Below are positions 35,014 to 43,970 of a DNA stretch of 64,000 nucleotides, piece by piece. Each line of letters opens with the position of its first letter. The first letter of the stretch is position 1. The notes under the pieces were generated by a model. It saw only the letters and a list, made by a program, of their open reading frames with translations. It was not told the origin of the DNA and made no database searches. This stretch comes from Roseiarcus sp963721905 (GTDB lineage Bacteria; Pseudomonadota; Alphaproteobacteria; Rhizobiales; Beijerinckiaceae). The stretch is from assembly GCA_963721905.1 (NCBI GenBank), contig CAVRMF010000012.1, positions 197,492 to 261,491 on the forward strand, given 5' to 3'. The translations under genes and the position numbers were made by a program.

Positions 35014-35316
35014 ATGAAGACGCTTGTTCTTGCTTCGCTGGCCCTCGGATTGGCGCTGGCGCCCGCAACGGGATACGCTTCGAGCGCGGCCTCCAACCCG
35101 CTCCACAATCATCGCATCGCGCATCACAAGGTTTTTGCCCATCGTCCGGTTGACTCGCGCGCGATAGCCTATGCCCATCCGCCAGTGTCGCCCTTGTTTG
35201 GTATGTTAGCTAATCCATCCATCGTTCGCGACAGCAGCGGCCACGAGACAGATGGGCTGAGCCGCAATGCGGACGATTGCGTGAGATGGGGTTGTATCGA
35301 CAACGGCGGCGGCTGA
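35014..35316 (+). CDS. small secreted protein with DGLSRN/DDC/WGC C-terminal motif
   Basis: 100 residues, very strong ribosome site (AGGAGGAGG). Sec signal MKTLVLASLALGLALAP with cleavage after YAS. The mature part is His-rich (NPLHNHRIAHHKVFAHR), then HPPVSPLFGML and the C-terminal motif ETDGLSRNADDCVRWGCID with two cysteines that could form a disulfide. The motif recurs in the frameshifted lipoprotein at 32.5 kb, so both belong to one unnamed exported family. The preceding ~150 bp are AT-rich and probably hold its promoter, but no convincing -35/-10 pair with 17-bp spacing was found. Confidence 0.75.
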   Translation: MKTLVLASLALGLALAPATGYASSAASNPLHNHRIAHHKVFAHRPVDSRAIAYAHPPVSPLFGMLANPSIVRDSSGHETDGLSRNADDCVRWGCIDNGGG

Positions 35317-35395
35317 CGACGCGTCCAGCGCTGACTCTCCGATCACCTGCTCGCGCCGTCGCTGAGCAAGGGGCGGCGTCTGCCCTTTGCTCGCG

Positions 35396-36457
35396 TCAGA
35401 CCTGCTTCAGGCCCTTCGGGGCCGCGCCGCCAAGCAGACCCGCAATCCACCGGGTGGAGGGATAGTGGGCGCAGAAAGTCAGCGCGGCGATGGCGATCGG
35501 CACGCCGATGAAGGCGCCGAACAGGCCCCACAGAAACGTCCAGAAGAAGACGGCGAACAGCATGACGGTCGGCGAAATCGCAAGCGCGTGCCCCGATATG
35601 CGCGGTTCGACATAGCTGCCGACGACGGACTGGATGATGTTGAGGCAGATGAAGACCCCGAGCGTCGCTTGCCATGTGCCGAATTGCGCGATCGAAAGCA
35701 GGGTCGGAAACAGCGTCGCAATGAAGGGGCCGATGACGGGAACGTAGTTCAGCGCAAACGCGATGACGCCCCATTCCACCGCAAATTGCAGCCCCACCGC
35801 GTAAGCAAAGCCGCCGATAAGCAGGCCGGTCAACAAACTCATCGACGTCCGCACTTCCATATATTTGCGGAACTTGTGCGCTGTGTCCGCGGACGCCGAC
35901 AGGAGAAGCTGCGCGGTTTCCGGCGGGAGGAAGGCCCGCACCCTGCCGTGAAGGTCGTCGACCTCGATCAGGCCCATGATGACGTAGAGGAGCGTGATGA
36001 GCCAAAAACTCAGCGTCGTATTGACCCGGCCGGTAACCTGCTGTGCGCTGCGCAGCATCCAGTCGACATTGAAATGCTGGGCCCACAGTCCCGCGACTGA
36101 AATGCCGTGCCCGTCCAGCCAAACGACCACGGCGTCGTAGATTGCCTGATAGCGGCTCGAGTCGGCGATCAGCGAGCGCCCTACCCTGCCAAAGGCCCAG
36201 ACCACCAGCGAAGCCAGGCCGAGCATGACCGCAACCGCAACCGTCATCGTGATCAAGAGCGCGATCAGCGCAGGCATCCATCTATGGAGCCAATGTTGCA
36301 TCGGCCAGACGAGCGCAATGATGAAGAACGCGAGCGCCAGCGGCGCGAACACAGCGCTCGCCTGATAGGCGGCTGCCGCAATCGCCACCGCGGCGATGAG
36401 CGCAACCGAGGTCTTGAGTGCCGAGTTCAGACGCCATTCGCCCGGGTCCTTCGCCAA
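35396..36457 (-). CDS. AI-2E family (PerM-type) transporter
   Basis: 353 residues, TTG start preceded by GAAGGACC; a nearby ATG is out of frame. Hydrophobic segments pair at the N-terminus, a large central soluble region follows, then a block of membrane helices at the C-terminus, the usual AI-2E/PerM plan. Conserved features: GLLIGGFAYAVGLQFAVEWGVIAFALNYVPVIGPFIATLFP and IISGHALAISPTVMLFAVFFW-type segments. The family includes autoinducer-2 exporters and Na+/H+ antiporters; the substrate here is unknown. Confidence 0.88.
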   Translation of the reverse strand: MAKDPGEWRLNSALKTSVALIAAVAIAAAAYQASAVFAPLALAFFIIALVWPMQHWLHRWMPALIALLITMTVAVAVMLGLASLVVWAFGRVGRSLIADSSRYQAIYDAVVVWLDGHGISVAGLWAQHFNVDWMLRSAQQVTGRVNTTLSFWLITLLYVIMGLIEVDDLHGRVRAFLPPETAQLLLSASADTAHKFRKYMEVRTSMSLLTGLLIGGFAYAVGLQFAVEWGVIAFALNYVPVIGPFIATLFPTLLSIAQFGTWQATLGVFICLNIIQSVVGSYVEPRISGHALAISPTVMLFAVFFWTFLWGLFGAFIGVPIAIAALTFCAHYPSTRWIAGLLGGAAPKGLKQV

Positions 36458-36562
36458 GGTCCTTCGCCATGGGCCGCCCGCGCGTCCGCCACGGCTTCGG
36501 GCTGCCGGCAGAGACGCAGCCCATGTTGCGGCGCACCCATAGCGCGAATGCCGGCGACCGCG

Positions 36563-36862
36563 CTATCCTCCCTCGTCCTTGAGTAGCGCTGTCGCGATTG
36601 CCTGCCATTCCTCGTCGAGCGAGGTTCGGCAGAGAGGCTTCTTTGCCCGGCGGTACCAGTAGGCGGCGTTGCCGGCGTCGCCTTCCTTGCGGTGCAGATA
36701 AGCGTGCACCCAGTCGCCGGCGCCACCCTCGTCGGCCTGCGCGGCGTCATGCGCGCCGTCCCAGTCACCCTTGGCGTCGAGCCAGAGCGCGCGCAGCGCA
36801 TGGCTAAGGGACGCTGGAGGTTTGTCGGCGGAAAGAGATGCGCGGAAGCCGGGCAAGTTCAT
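36563..36862 (-). CDS. conserved hypothetical protein
   Basis: 99 residues from MNLPGFRASLSADKPP. The sequence HALRALWLDAKGDWDGAHDAAQ, then WVHAYLHRKEGDAGNAAYWY and RRAKKPLCRTSLDEEW suggests an all-helical protein, somewhat TPR/SEL1-like. Similar short proteins are widespread in proteobacteria without a known role (recalled). The frame extends upstream but that part is arginine-rich and implausible. Lies between the AI-2E transporter and a LysE exporter gene, same strand. Confidence 0.72.
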   Translation of the reverse strand: MNLPGFRASLSADKPPASLSHALRALWLDAKGDWDGAHDAAQADEGGAGDWVHAYLHRKEGDAGNAAYWYRRAKKPLCRTSLDEEWQAIATALLKDEGG

Positions 36863-36953
36863 GCGCAAGAGCGTGGCGCCGAACGGTCGCTGCGTAAAGG
36901 CCGGGGATTTGAGCCGCGCTCGACGAGCGCGGCGCCGCGGTCGGCGACCGCGG

Positions 36954-37601
36954 CTACAGACGCGCCTCGCTCCAGACGAGCCTCGCCGCAAACAGGCTCA
37001 TCAGCGCAGCGAAAGCGTAGTCGAAGAGACGCAGCGCGCGAGGATTGGCCCTCGCCGCCGCGACGAACCGCGCGGCGACAAGAATAACGGCCGCATTGAC
37101 CAACGTGGTGATGGCGATGAACCCGAAGCCGAGCGCGAACAATTTCGCGCTCGCATGGCCGTCGCGCGCGTCGATGAACTGCGGCAGGAAAGTAACGAAG
37201 AAGAGCACGATCTTTGGGTTGGTCAGATTGATGAGGAGGCCGGCCGAGAACGCGCCGCGCAATCCCCCCGCCGCAGCGGGCCCATGTTGCAGCTTCAGCG
37301 CCGTCCCGCGCCGGATCGCTCCATAGGCCAGCCAGAGGAGATAGATCGCGCCCGCGATCTTCACCGCTTGATACGCCTCGGCCGAGGCCGCCAGCAGTGC
37401 GGAAAGGCCGAGCGCGGCGGCGATCGTGTGGACGACGAGGCCGACGTTCGCCCCGGCTTGCGCGGCGAAGCCCTGTCCTCGCCCGCCGCCGAGCGTGCGC
37501 GACAGAAAGAGCGCCATGTCCGCGCCCGGGGTCGCGGCGAGCAGAACACAGGCGACGACATAACCGATTGCGAGCGAGGCGCTCGGAAAGAACGGAGTCA
37601 T
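36954..37601 (-). CDS. LysE/RhtB family exporter (1)
   Basis: 215 residues, five to six membrane helices. Typical LysE signatures: LLAATPGADMALFLSRTLGGGRGQG near the N-terminus, AYQAVKIAGAIYLLWLAYGAIR, and FSAGLLINLTNPKIVLFFVTFLPQF. These inner-membrane proteins export amino acids or their derivatives (lysine, homoserine, threonine) by proton exchange; the substrate cannot be read. It follows the sugar-kinase gene, 10 bp away on the same strand. A second family member lies at 38.5-39.1 kb. Confidence 0.92.
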   Translation of the reverse strand: MTPFFPSASLAIGYVVACVLLAATPGADMALFLSRTLGGGRGQGFAAQAGANVGLVVHTIAAALGLSALLAASAEAYQAVKIAGAIYLLWLAYGAIRRGTALKLQHGPAAAGGLRGAFSAGLLINLTNPKIVLFFVTFLPQFIDARDGHASAKLFALGFGFIAITTLVNAAVILVAARFVAAARANPRALRLFDYAFAALMSLFAARLVWSEARL

Positions 37602-37611
37602 GACGCGCGGC

Positions 37612-38529
37612 TCATCCGACGCGTTTCATGGCGGCCTCGACCTCGGCGCGGCGCGGCAGCGGCGCGACGGCGCCGTAGCCCAGCGTCGAGAGGCTTGCCG
37701 CGACATTGGCGAAACGCGCGGCGGCGAACGGATCGGCGGCGCGCACGAACTCGGCGAGAAACGCGCCGTCGAAACAGTCGCCCGCGCCCGTCGCGTCCAC
37801 CGCGTTGACCTTGCGTGGGTAAATGCGCTCCCGCCCGTTCGCCGTCGCGACGAGCGCTCCCGCCTTGCCCATCTTCACCACCGCGACGCGCGCGCCGAGC
37901 TCGAGGTAAAAGTCGGCGATCGCGTCGGGATCGCGAAGCGACGCCAGCACCTCGGCGTCATCAAGTCCCGGCAGCGCAATATCGCAGGCGCGCATCGCCT
38001 CGTGGATGACCGCGCGGGCCCGCCGGAGCGGCCAGAGCTTCAGCCGCAGATTAGGATCATAGGAGACGAGGCGCCCGGCCCCATGCGCAATGTCGATGGC
38101 CGCGAAAACTGCGTCGGCGGCCGAGGACGAGATTGCCTGGCTGATGCCGGAGACGTGCAGGATCTTCGTTTCGCGGATCCGGTCGATCGGCAGGTCCTGC
38201 TCGGCGATCCGGCTCGCCGCCGAGCCCGCGCGCATATAGGAAAACTCGTGGCCCTCGGGCCCGTGGGTGACGAAGTAGAGCCCGGTGTGCGCGCCGCCGT
38301 TGACGACGATCCGGCTGGCGTCGACCCCTTCGCGCATCCAGAGTTCCGTCAGCGCCTGGCCGAAGCGATCGGCGCCGATGGCGGTGAAATAGGCGGCGTC
38401 GGCGCCGAGCCGCGCGGCGGCGATCATCGCATTCGAGGTGTCGCCGCCAAAGCCCTGCACGAAGGCCGCGCCCTCGCTCGGCTGATTGAGTTCGACGAGC
38501 GCCTCGCCGATCGCCAGGAGATCCGACAT
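37612..38529 (-). CDS. PfkB-family sugar kinase, probable 2-keto-3-deoxygluconate kinase
   Basis: 305 residues; the ATG at 38529 has GAGGTGA upstream, better than the GTG two codons before. Ribokinase/PfkB fold with GGDTSNAMIAAARLGADAAYF near the N-terminus, the KDG-kinase-like GLYFVTHGPEGHEFSYMR, and the C-terminal signature NAVDATGAGDCFDGAF with catalytic Asp. It would phosphorylate KDG or a related acid sugar with ATP, feeding the Entner-Doudoroff route. No sugar catabolic operon surrounds it. Flanked by LysE exporters with almost no gap. Confidence 0.85.
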   Translation of the reverse strand: MSDLLAIGEALVELNQPSEGAAFVQGFGGDTSNAMIAAARLGADAAYFTAIGADRFGQALTELWMREGVDASRIVVNGGAHTGLYFVTHGPEGHEFSYMRAGSAASRIAEQDLPIDRIRETKILHVSGISQAISSSAADAVFAAIDIAHGAGRLVSYDPNLRLKLWPLRRARAVIHEAMRACDIALPGLDDAEVLASLRDPDAIADFYLELGARVAVVKMGKAGALVATANGRERIYPRKVNAVDATGAGDCFDGAFLAEFVRAADPFAAARFANVAASLSTLGYGAVAPLPRRAEVEAAMKRVG

Positions 38530-38531
38530 GC

Positions 38532-39140
38532 TCACCTCGTCGCGACAGCGACCGCGACGCCGGCCATGACACCGCCCGCGGCGCGATGGGCGATGCGCAT
38601 GGCGCGCGTCGAGCGCAACAACGCGCGCCCTCTGTTCGCGGCGAGCGCGTAAGCCGCGAGCGTCGCGGAAATGATGAGAGCCGACGCCGCTGCGAGCTCG
38701 GCGAGCGCCGCCGACGTCAGGGTTCTTAGGTCGGCGACGAGCAGCATGATCGAGAGGAAGAAGATCATCACCTTCGGATTGCCGAGAGTCAGCGACAGCG
38801 AGCTAAGGAACGCGTGTAGCCCGCGCGAGGCGACGGGCGCGGCGCCGTCCGTCGCGGCCGCGGCGGTCGCCATCGTCCAGGCGACGTAGAGGAGATAGGC
38901 GGCGCCGGCGTATTTGATCGCGACGAAGAGGCCGGCGAAGGCATGGGCGACCACGCTCAAGCCCGTTCCCGCCAGCACGAGCCAGATCATGTCGCCGACG
39001 ACATAGCCGGCGATGAACGGCGCGACGCCTGTGAGGCCGTGGGCCAGCACGCGCGCGATGAGCGCCGCGATCCCGGGACCGGGCGTGGTGACGGCGGCGA
39101 AATAGACGGCGGCGAAGAGGAGGAGAGAGGACAGGGTCAA
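38532..39140 (-). CDS. LysE/RhtB family exporter (2)
   Basis: 202 residues; TTG start overlapping the terC stop (TTGA). Membrane protein with family motifs AVTTPGPGIAALIARVLAHG, FVAIKYAGAAYLLYVAWTMA and LGNPKVMIFFLSIMLL. Distinct from the first LysE copy (low resemblance), so not a recent duplicate. Substrate unknown, probably amino acid efflux. In an operon-like run terC - lysE - kinase - lysE. Confidence 0.9.
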   Translation of the reverse strand: MTLSSLLLFAAVYFAAVTTPGPGIAALIARVLAHGLTGVAPFIAGYVVGDMIWLVLAGTGLSVVAHAFAGLFVAIKYAGAAYLLYVAWTMATAAAATDGAAPVASRGLHAFLSSLSLTLGNPKVMIFFLSIMLLVADLRTLTSAALAELAAASALIISATLAAYALAANRGRALLRSTRAMRIAHRAAGGVMAGVAVAVATR

Positions 39141-39871
39141 GACGGTCGCCTCGCGTTGCGCCGCGCCAGCGCATTCAGCGCTTCGACCAGCGACGAGAAG
39201 AACATGGCGGCGTAAATATAGCCCCTTTCGATATGGAAGCCGAAACCGTCGGCGATCAGCGCCATCCCGATCATCAAGAGGAAGCTCAGCGCGAGCATGA
39301 GGACCGTCGGATTGCGGCGGATGAAGCCAGCGAGCGGTCCGGAAGCGACCATCATCACCCCTACGGCGAATACAACGGCGATCACCATGATCGGAAACTC
39401 GTTTGTCATGCCGACCGCCGTGATGATGCTGTCGACCGAAAAGACAATGTCGATGAGGACGATCTGGACGAGCGCCGACCCGACGCCGAGCCGGGCCCCT
39501 TTCGACGCGTCGTCGTCCGCTTCGTCGGGATCGATCCGTTCATGTATCTCAATCGTCGCTTTCCAGACCAGAAAGAGCCCGCCCGCCAGAAGCAAGAGGT
39601 CGCGCAGGGAAAAGGGATGGCCGAAGACCGTCGTCAGCGGCCCGGTGAGGCGGACGAGCGCCGCCGCGGAGCCAAGCATCGCCAGCCGGAAAATGAGGGC
39701 GAGCGACAGGCCAAGGCTCCGCGCCAGCGCCCGCCGGCTTTCCTCGACCCGGTTCGACAGAAGGGCAATGAAGACCAGATTGTCGACCCCGAGCACGACC
39801 TCCATCGCGATCAGCGTCGCGAGCGCCGCCCACGCGGCGGGATCAACGGCGAGCCGCGCTATCGTGTCCAT
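39137..39871 (-). CDS. TerC family integral membrane protein
   Basis: 244 residues with seven or more hydrophobic segments. TerC hallmarks: MEVVLGVDNLVFIALLSNRV with the acidic membrane residues, and LVQIVLIDIVFSVDSIITAVG. The family includes tellurite-resistance TerC and, in other branches (Alx/YkoY), manganese exporters that act in metal loading of exported proteins. Without ter genes nearby, the manganese-export role is the more likely one. First gene of the operon running left. Confidence 0.9.
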   Translation of the reverse strand: MDTIARLAVDPAAWAALATLIAMEVVLGVDNLVFIALLSNRVEESRRALARSLGLSLALIFRLAMLGSAAALVRLTGPLTTVFGHPFSLRDLLLLAGGLFLVWKATIEIHERIDPDEADDDASKGARLGVGSALVQIVLIDIVFSVDSIITAVGMTNEFPIMVIAVVFAVGVMMVASGPLAGFIRRNPTVLMLALSFLLMIGMALIADGFGFHIERGYIYAAMFFSSLVEALNALARRNARRPS

Positions 39872-40213
39872 GCGGCGCCCCGCTCCGTCCCGGCTCCAAC
39901 GCAGCCCACCGCAGGCGGCGATCAGACGCCGTCATAGAGCACGCGGCGCGCCTCATCCAAGCCCTTCAATTGCCGGTGACGGTCGTCCCGACGTCTTGGC
40001 GGCTTGAGGATCCTCTGGTGGTCAAAGTCAAACGCTTGGCGCCCCACGGCCAGGACCGCTGCGAAGGGTCCCGCGGCTTAGGACTGCCAATCGGGACACG
40101 ATCGAGCTCTGTGATGAGGATCACGGCATCCTGCAAAGAATTCTGCTATTGAAACAACGCGGTGGAGATAGTCGTGCGCCTCAACGCCATGGGGATATGA
40201 TAGGGAAGTCACA
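39872..40213. other. gene-free stretch
   Basis: 342 bp between terC and the next small gene. A plus-strand frame reads AVIEHAARLIQALQ, then LPVTVVPTSWRLED, which is protein-like but has no start, no family resemblance that I recognise and soon ends. It may be a gene remnant. Nothing else was seen. Confidence 0.4.
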
Positions 40214-40468
40214 ATGACTAGTCTCAAAGACCAACCCTTTTCGAACGAAGGTCCGCGGAAACGGATGGCCCCTCCCGTTCGCAAGCGAGTGGATCGGACG
40301 ACCGATTTCGCCACCAAAGTCGAGCTCGTGATTGCTCAATATCCTGTCGAGGAGCGAGAGGAGATTGTCGAGCTTCTACGAGTACTTACCGCGAAACCTC
40401 GCAGTTCGGGCTTCAAGCCTCAGCAGGGGCGGTCGGCTCGCGCGTCGTTGACCATGAAGAACGGCTGA
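40214..40468 (+). CDS. small hypothetical protein
   Basis: 84 residues, ATG preceded by AGGGAAG. Hydrophilic, basic and proline-rich ends flank a helical middle (TTDFATKVELVIAQYPVEEREEIVELLRVL). No known domain. Codon use looks natural (acidic/basic balance in the helix), so it is probably a real gene, but function is unknown and the call rests on the ribosome site and the amphipathic helix alone. Confidence 0.45.
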   Translation: MTSLKDQPFSNEGPRKRMAPPVRKRVDRTTDFATKVELVIAQYPVEEREEIVELLRVLTAKPRSSGFKPQQGRSARASLTMKNG

Positions 40469-40559
40469 AGATGGAGCTTTCCAGTCTCCAGCATTAACTC
40501 ATCAGGTCCTGGGCCTGAGGAGTGACGTTTGCTCTCGCAAGAGCGCGCGTGCGCGCTGA

Positions 40560-40881
40560 TCAGGTGCGTCGGGGGCCTACAAGGCGCGAGGCTCTCCGCC
40601 CCGCCAAAAACCAAAAAAAAGGGGCGGTTGGCGGCCGGCCCCCCGCCCCGCGCACATCCTCGAACCGATGTTGCGTAACGCTCAGGTTCTCGGCGCGAAC
40701 CTCCCCGGTCCGGTCATCCATGACCACCTCGAAATTGATCTTCTGGCCTTCTTTCAAGTCCATCATTCCAGCACGCTCGACGGCGCTGATGTGGACGTAG
40801 ACGTCGAAATCCGCCATCGACCGGCTTGAGGAAACCGTAGCCCTTCCGGGCGTTGAACCATTTTACGGTTCCAGTCTTCAT
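40560..40881 (-). pseudogene. cold-shock domain protein (CspA-like), frameshifted
   Basis: Starts MKTGTVKWFNARKGYGFLKP (RNP1-type KGYGFL) at ATG 40881, with GGAGGTGGCG upstream. After PVDGGF the frame slips by one base (near 40804-40812) and continues as DVYVHISAVERAGMMDLKEG, with the RNP2-type VYVHIS, then QKINFEVVMDDRTGEVRAENLSV. The two halves make a complete cold-shock fold. The frame then runs on for about 38 residues (QHRFEDVRGAGG... to the stop at 40560), longer than usual. A single-base error or a true pseudogene are both possible. Family role: single-stranded nucleic acid chaperone. Confidence 0.82.
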
Positions 40882-41236
40882 CGCCACCTCCCGAGAACAG
40901 CCGACAACCACGGCCAAGTTGAAAAATTACTCTGGACGCGTTTCAATCGTCAAACGCAAACACCTTAGGGGTCCATAGGACAAATCAACTTTCTTGTGGA
41001 CAGAACGCTATTCCAGTTTCGGTACGAGCGCGAGAGAAATATGTATCCTCTTACTGGATAAAGCACGTGTCAACTTGCGCTCATTGAGCGAACAAGTGTT
41101 AGCGCTATCCCAATTGCCAAAAGTGCTGGCGCCGACGGACATAGCGACTTTGAGACACTTCGCATTGGGGCCGTTGCGCCGAGCCCGTGCGATCAATCAA
41201 TAGCTGAGGCTCAAAGGTTAATCGTATTTTAAGGGA
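40882..41236. other. gene-free stretch
   Basis: 355 bp between the cold-shock gene and the next plus-strand gene. It should contain the cold-shock promoter and long 5' leader on the minus strand. A 69-codon plus-strand frame from 40994 has no ribosome site or family resemblance and was not called. Confidence 0.4.
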
Positions 41237-42040
41237 ATGGGCGCAAGGCTAGTCCAAAGTCTTAACCTTTCGCAGAGCGCCCGCATGCATGATTTTCGGG
41301 ACAAAGCCGGTCCTTGGGCCGACGCTGCCGGTTCGCCGTACGGGGATAGACTGGAGCCACGAGCACGGGCTGCTGACGCCATCCCCGGCCCCGTCCCCAG
41401 GAAGATAGGCGCTGTCTCGGCGCGAAGTGCGCTCGCGGCGGGCTTATTGCGCTTCGGTCCGCACGCAGCCCTGGCGGCTTGGGTGATTGCTGTTGCATGG
41501 ATGGCCGGATCACATTTTGACGGCGCCGCCCGGACCGCCGTTCAGCAAGAGAGGGCTGAGGGCGCCGAGCCGGGCCAGCCGGCGCAGATAGCGGCTGAGG
41601 ATGCGCACGTCCAAAAAGCGCAGGTCGAGGCGACGCGCGCCCCGCAACCCCTGAGCACGAAGGACGCCATGGACCCCAAGAACGCAAAGCCGCGTCTCGA
41701 TGCAGTGGAGCCCGAAATCAGCGGCGGGATTCCCGAAGCAACGGGCAAGGTCGACCGCCTGCGGCCCAAACCCGGGCAGGCGCCTTCCAAAGCAAGCAAG
41801 CGGCTCGATCGCATTGGACTGGAGATCGCTGCGCTCCTGGCCGCCGCTCCAGCGGCCGACCGGTCGATGGCCGCCGCTCCGGTCGCCGAAAGGCGAGCGC
41901 GAAGCGCGCGCCACGACGCCTTCGATCCATCCCTGAATCCTACCGCTCCCGGCGCTCCCCGCCCGCTTGGAACCGTTGCGCCAGCGACGACCGCAGGCGC
42001 CTCGGCCGCGGAAAACGGATACGGACAAAGGGCAAACTAG
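41237..42040 (+). CDS. hypothetical single-pass membrane protein
   Basis: 267 residues from ATG 41237 (AAGGGA just upstream); an ATG at 41285 is an alternative. A cytoplasmic N-terminus is followed by one membrane helix (about 78-93: AALAAWVIAVAWMAGS) and a long alanine/proline-rich periplasmic part with repeated charged helical segments (DAMDPKNAKPRLDAVEPEI, ASKRLDRIGLEIAALLAAAP). Similar proteins with a KLDRIGxEIAALLA motif occur in Hyphomicrobiales without assigned function (recalled). Low-complexity tail. Confidence 0.65.
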   Translation: MGARLVQSLNLSQSARMHDFRDKAGPWADAAGSPYGDRLEPRARAADAIPGPVPRKIGAVSARSALAAGLLRFGPHAALAAWVIAVAWMAGSHFDGAARTAVQQERAEGAEPGQPAQIAAEDAHVQKAQVEATRAPQPLSTKDAMDPKNAKPRLDAVEPEISGGIPEATGKVDRLRPKPGQAPSKASKRLDRIGLEIAALLAAAPAADRSMAAAPVAERRARSARHDAFDPSLNPTAPGAPRPLGTVAPATTAGASAAENGYGQRAN

Positions 42041-42066
42041 CCAGCAAGCGATCCGCCGGCTTGCGC

Positions 42067-43220
42067 TCACTTCCCCTCGAGCCGCTGGATCATCTTCCAG
42101 ATGGCGACGACCTGAACGCCCTTTTTCGTCAGATATTGGCGATCGTCGCTGTAGCCCCACCAGTTCCAGCAGCCTTCGGGGTTGGCATAGAGCAGCGCGT
42201 CCGCCCAGAGGTTAGGCGGCAGTTCGCTTGGAGTCGTCGCGTGGGCCTGCGGATAGAGCACGACGATGGCGTTGGCGTCGGCCCATTCGTTCACGCCGAT
42301 CTTCGTATAGAACTCGTCGCCAAGTTCTTCCGCCGACTGCTTGCATCCATGCAGCACGACCTGCAGGCGGCAGGGCTGAGCCGCGCCGGGCTCGCAAGTC
42401 TTCGGAACATAAAGATAGCCGGTGTCCAGGAAGCCGTTCGCCGCCGTCGCCTTGCCGGGGACGAATTCCTTCTGGTCGAAGGCGACGATGCGGCCCGTTG
42501 CCGTCGCTGCGGGCGGTTTCAGATCCTGCCCGTAGATCGCCTTCAGTTCGGCGCCGGCCTGGTCGTACTTACAATCGTCGATGTAGGGCGAGGCGTTGGC
42601 GTCGCATGCGCCGCCGAAGTTTTTCGTCACCCAGGAGTGTCCGGCCTTGGCGGCGGGCCCGCTATGGTCTTCGAACACGATATTGTCGTCGGGCGTTCCG
42701 AGCGCGTCATAGAGCGCCTTGCCTTTCACGACGGTCTCTGAAGTTCGACCACCTGGTCGGAGCTGCCGGTGAAGAAATAGACCTTCGCGCGCGCCAGGTT
42801 GGCCGGCGGGTCGATCCAGCCCTTGGCGGCAAGCTTTTCGACCCGGTCTTTGTAGGTCGACACGTCGTCCAGCAGGAAGGGGACCTTCAAGCAGGGTCCC
42901 ACCGCCTGCGACGCGAGCGCGAGGACGCCGTCCTCCGTGACGTCCTGGACCGCGCAGCCGTAAAGCCCGCCTGCGATCATCGCCGCGCCCATGATGTCGG
43001 CGGAATGCGCAACCTCCAGCTGGTTCGCCATGAACGCGCCCGACGAAATGCCCGCGACCGAGACCTGCGCCGGATCGACCGGGAAGGCGCCGAGCCTCTC
43101 AGCCGCTTGCGCCTGCGCGAAAAGGGCGGGCAGAATCGCCAGCGATGTCAACACGATCAGCCGCCGCCGGCGCCACAAGGTGCCGATCCCGCTCTCGATC
43201 TGCTTGACTGCATCAGCCAT
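42067..43220 (-). pseudogene. PHB depolymerase/esterase-like protein, frameshifted
   Basis: Start at ATG 43220; after a basic N-terminus a signal-like hydrophobic stretch (LIVLTSLAILPALFAQAQA) marks it for export. The lipase box GISSGAF follows in DPAQVSVAGISSGAFMANQL. At about 42736-42743 one base is missing; the next frame carries the rest (VVKGKALYDALGTPDDNIVF, LQVVLHGCKQSAEELGDEF, CWNWWGYSDDRQYLTKKG) to the stop at 42067. Joined, this is a normal ~383-residue extracellular short-chain PHB depolymerase-like esterase. Substrate may be PHB oligomers or another ester. Frameshift may be a sequencing error. Confidence 0.8.
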
Positions 43221-43352
43221 GGCGGCGTCCCCACTGTCGCCGCGCTTTCAGGTGGTCACATCGGTGACCCAGGCGCGGTGCGGTTGCGCCCTCTGGCATT
43301 CCCCCATCGGCACTCTACCTGCGGCGTCGGACAATTTGCAACCGCGGCGCCC

Positions 43353-43970
43353 TCACGCGCGGGCCGGCTCGGCCGCGACCGCTTCCTCGACCTGCCCCAG
43401 CCGCTCCTTGCCCCAGAACATCTCCTTGCCGACGAAGAACGCCGGAAGGCCGAAGGCGCCGCGCTCGACCGCTTTCGCCGTGTTGTCGGCTAGCCTATGT
43501 TTGACCGGCGCGCCCCGCGCGGCTTCAAGCAGGCCCTCCCCATCAAGGCCCGCAGCGTCGATGGCGCTCCTGAGGACCTCCGGGTCGTCCAGCTTGAGGC
43601 CGTCCTCCCACATGCCGCGCAAACCCATTTCGAGATAGGTAGCCTCCGCCGCGAACTCGCGCGCGGCGACCAGGCCCCGCATCAGCATCAGCGTGTTGAC
43701 CGGGAAATGCGGGTTGAGGCGGAATTTGTCGATCCGGTTCCTCGTTACGAATCGCCGGATTTCCAGCATCTCATATTCGACCTTGCCCTTGACCGGCGCA
43801 AAGGCGACCACCGGAGACTGATTGTTCGTGGCCTTGAAGATGCCGCCAAGCAGGCACGGCGTGATCTCCAGCTTTGATCCGGTCCGCTCGAGAATGGGAG
43901 GGAGCGCCCGGTACGCCAGATAGACGTTCGGGCTTGCGAAATCGAACAGGAACTCGATCGTCGGCGTCAT
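43353..43970 (-). CDS. 2-hydroxychromene-2-carboxylate isomerase (DsbA-superfamily)
   Basis: 205 residues; ATG at 43970 overlaps the SDR stop (TGATG) and has GGAG upstream. Thioredoxin-like kappa-GST/HCCA isomerase: IEFLFDFASPNVYLAYRAL with the catalytic Ser, NPHFPVNTLMLMRG, and GAFGLPAFFVGKEMFWGKERL at the C-end. It catalyses a glutathione-dependent isomerisation in naphthalene-type degradation; relatives serve other roles. Translational coupling to an SDR and the desaturase fusion suggests a role in lipid or aromatic metabolism. Confidence 0.9.
   Translation of the reverse strand: MTPTIEFLFDFASPNVYLAYRALPPILERTGSKLEITPCLLGGIFKATNNQSPVVAFAPVKGKVEYEMLEIRRFVTRNRIDKFRLNPHFPVNTLMLMRGLVAAREFAAEATYLEMGLRGMWEDGLKLDDPEVLRSAIDAAGLDGEGLLEAARGAPVKHRLADNTAKAVERGAFGLPAFFVGKEMFWGKERLGQVEEAVAAEPARA

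Noticed and set aside
40994..41203. 69-codon frame on the plus strand
   Set aside because: No ribosome site, no recognisable domain, and it lies in the expected promoter/leader region of the cold-shock gene.
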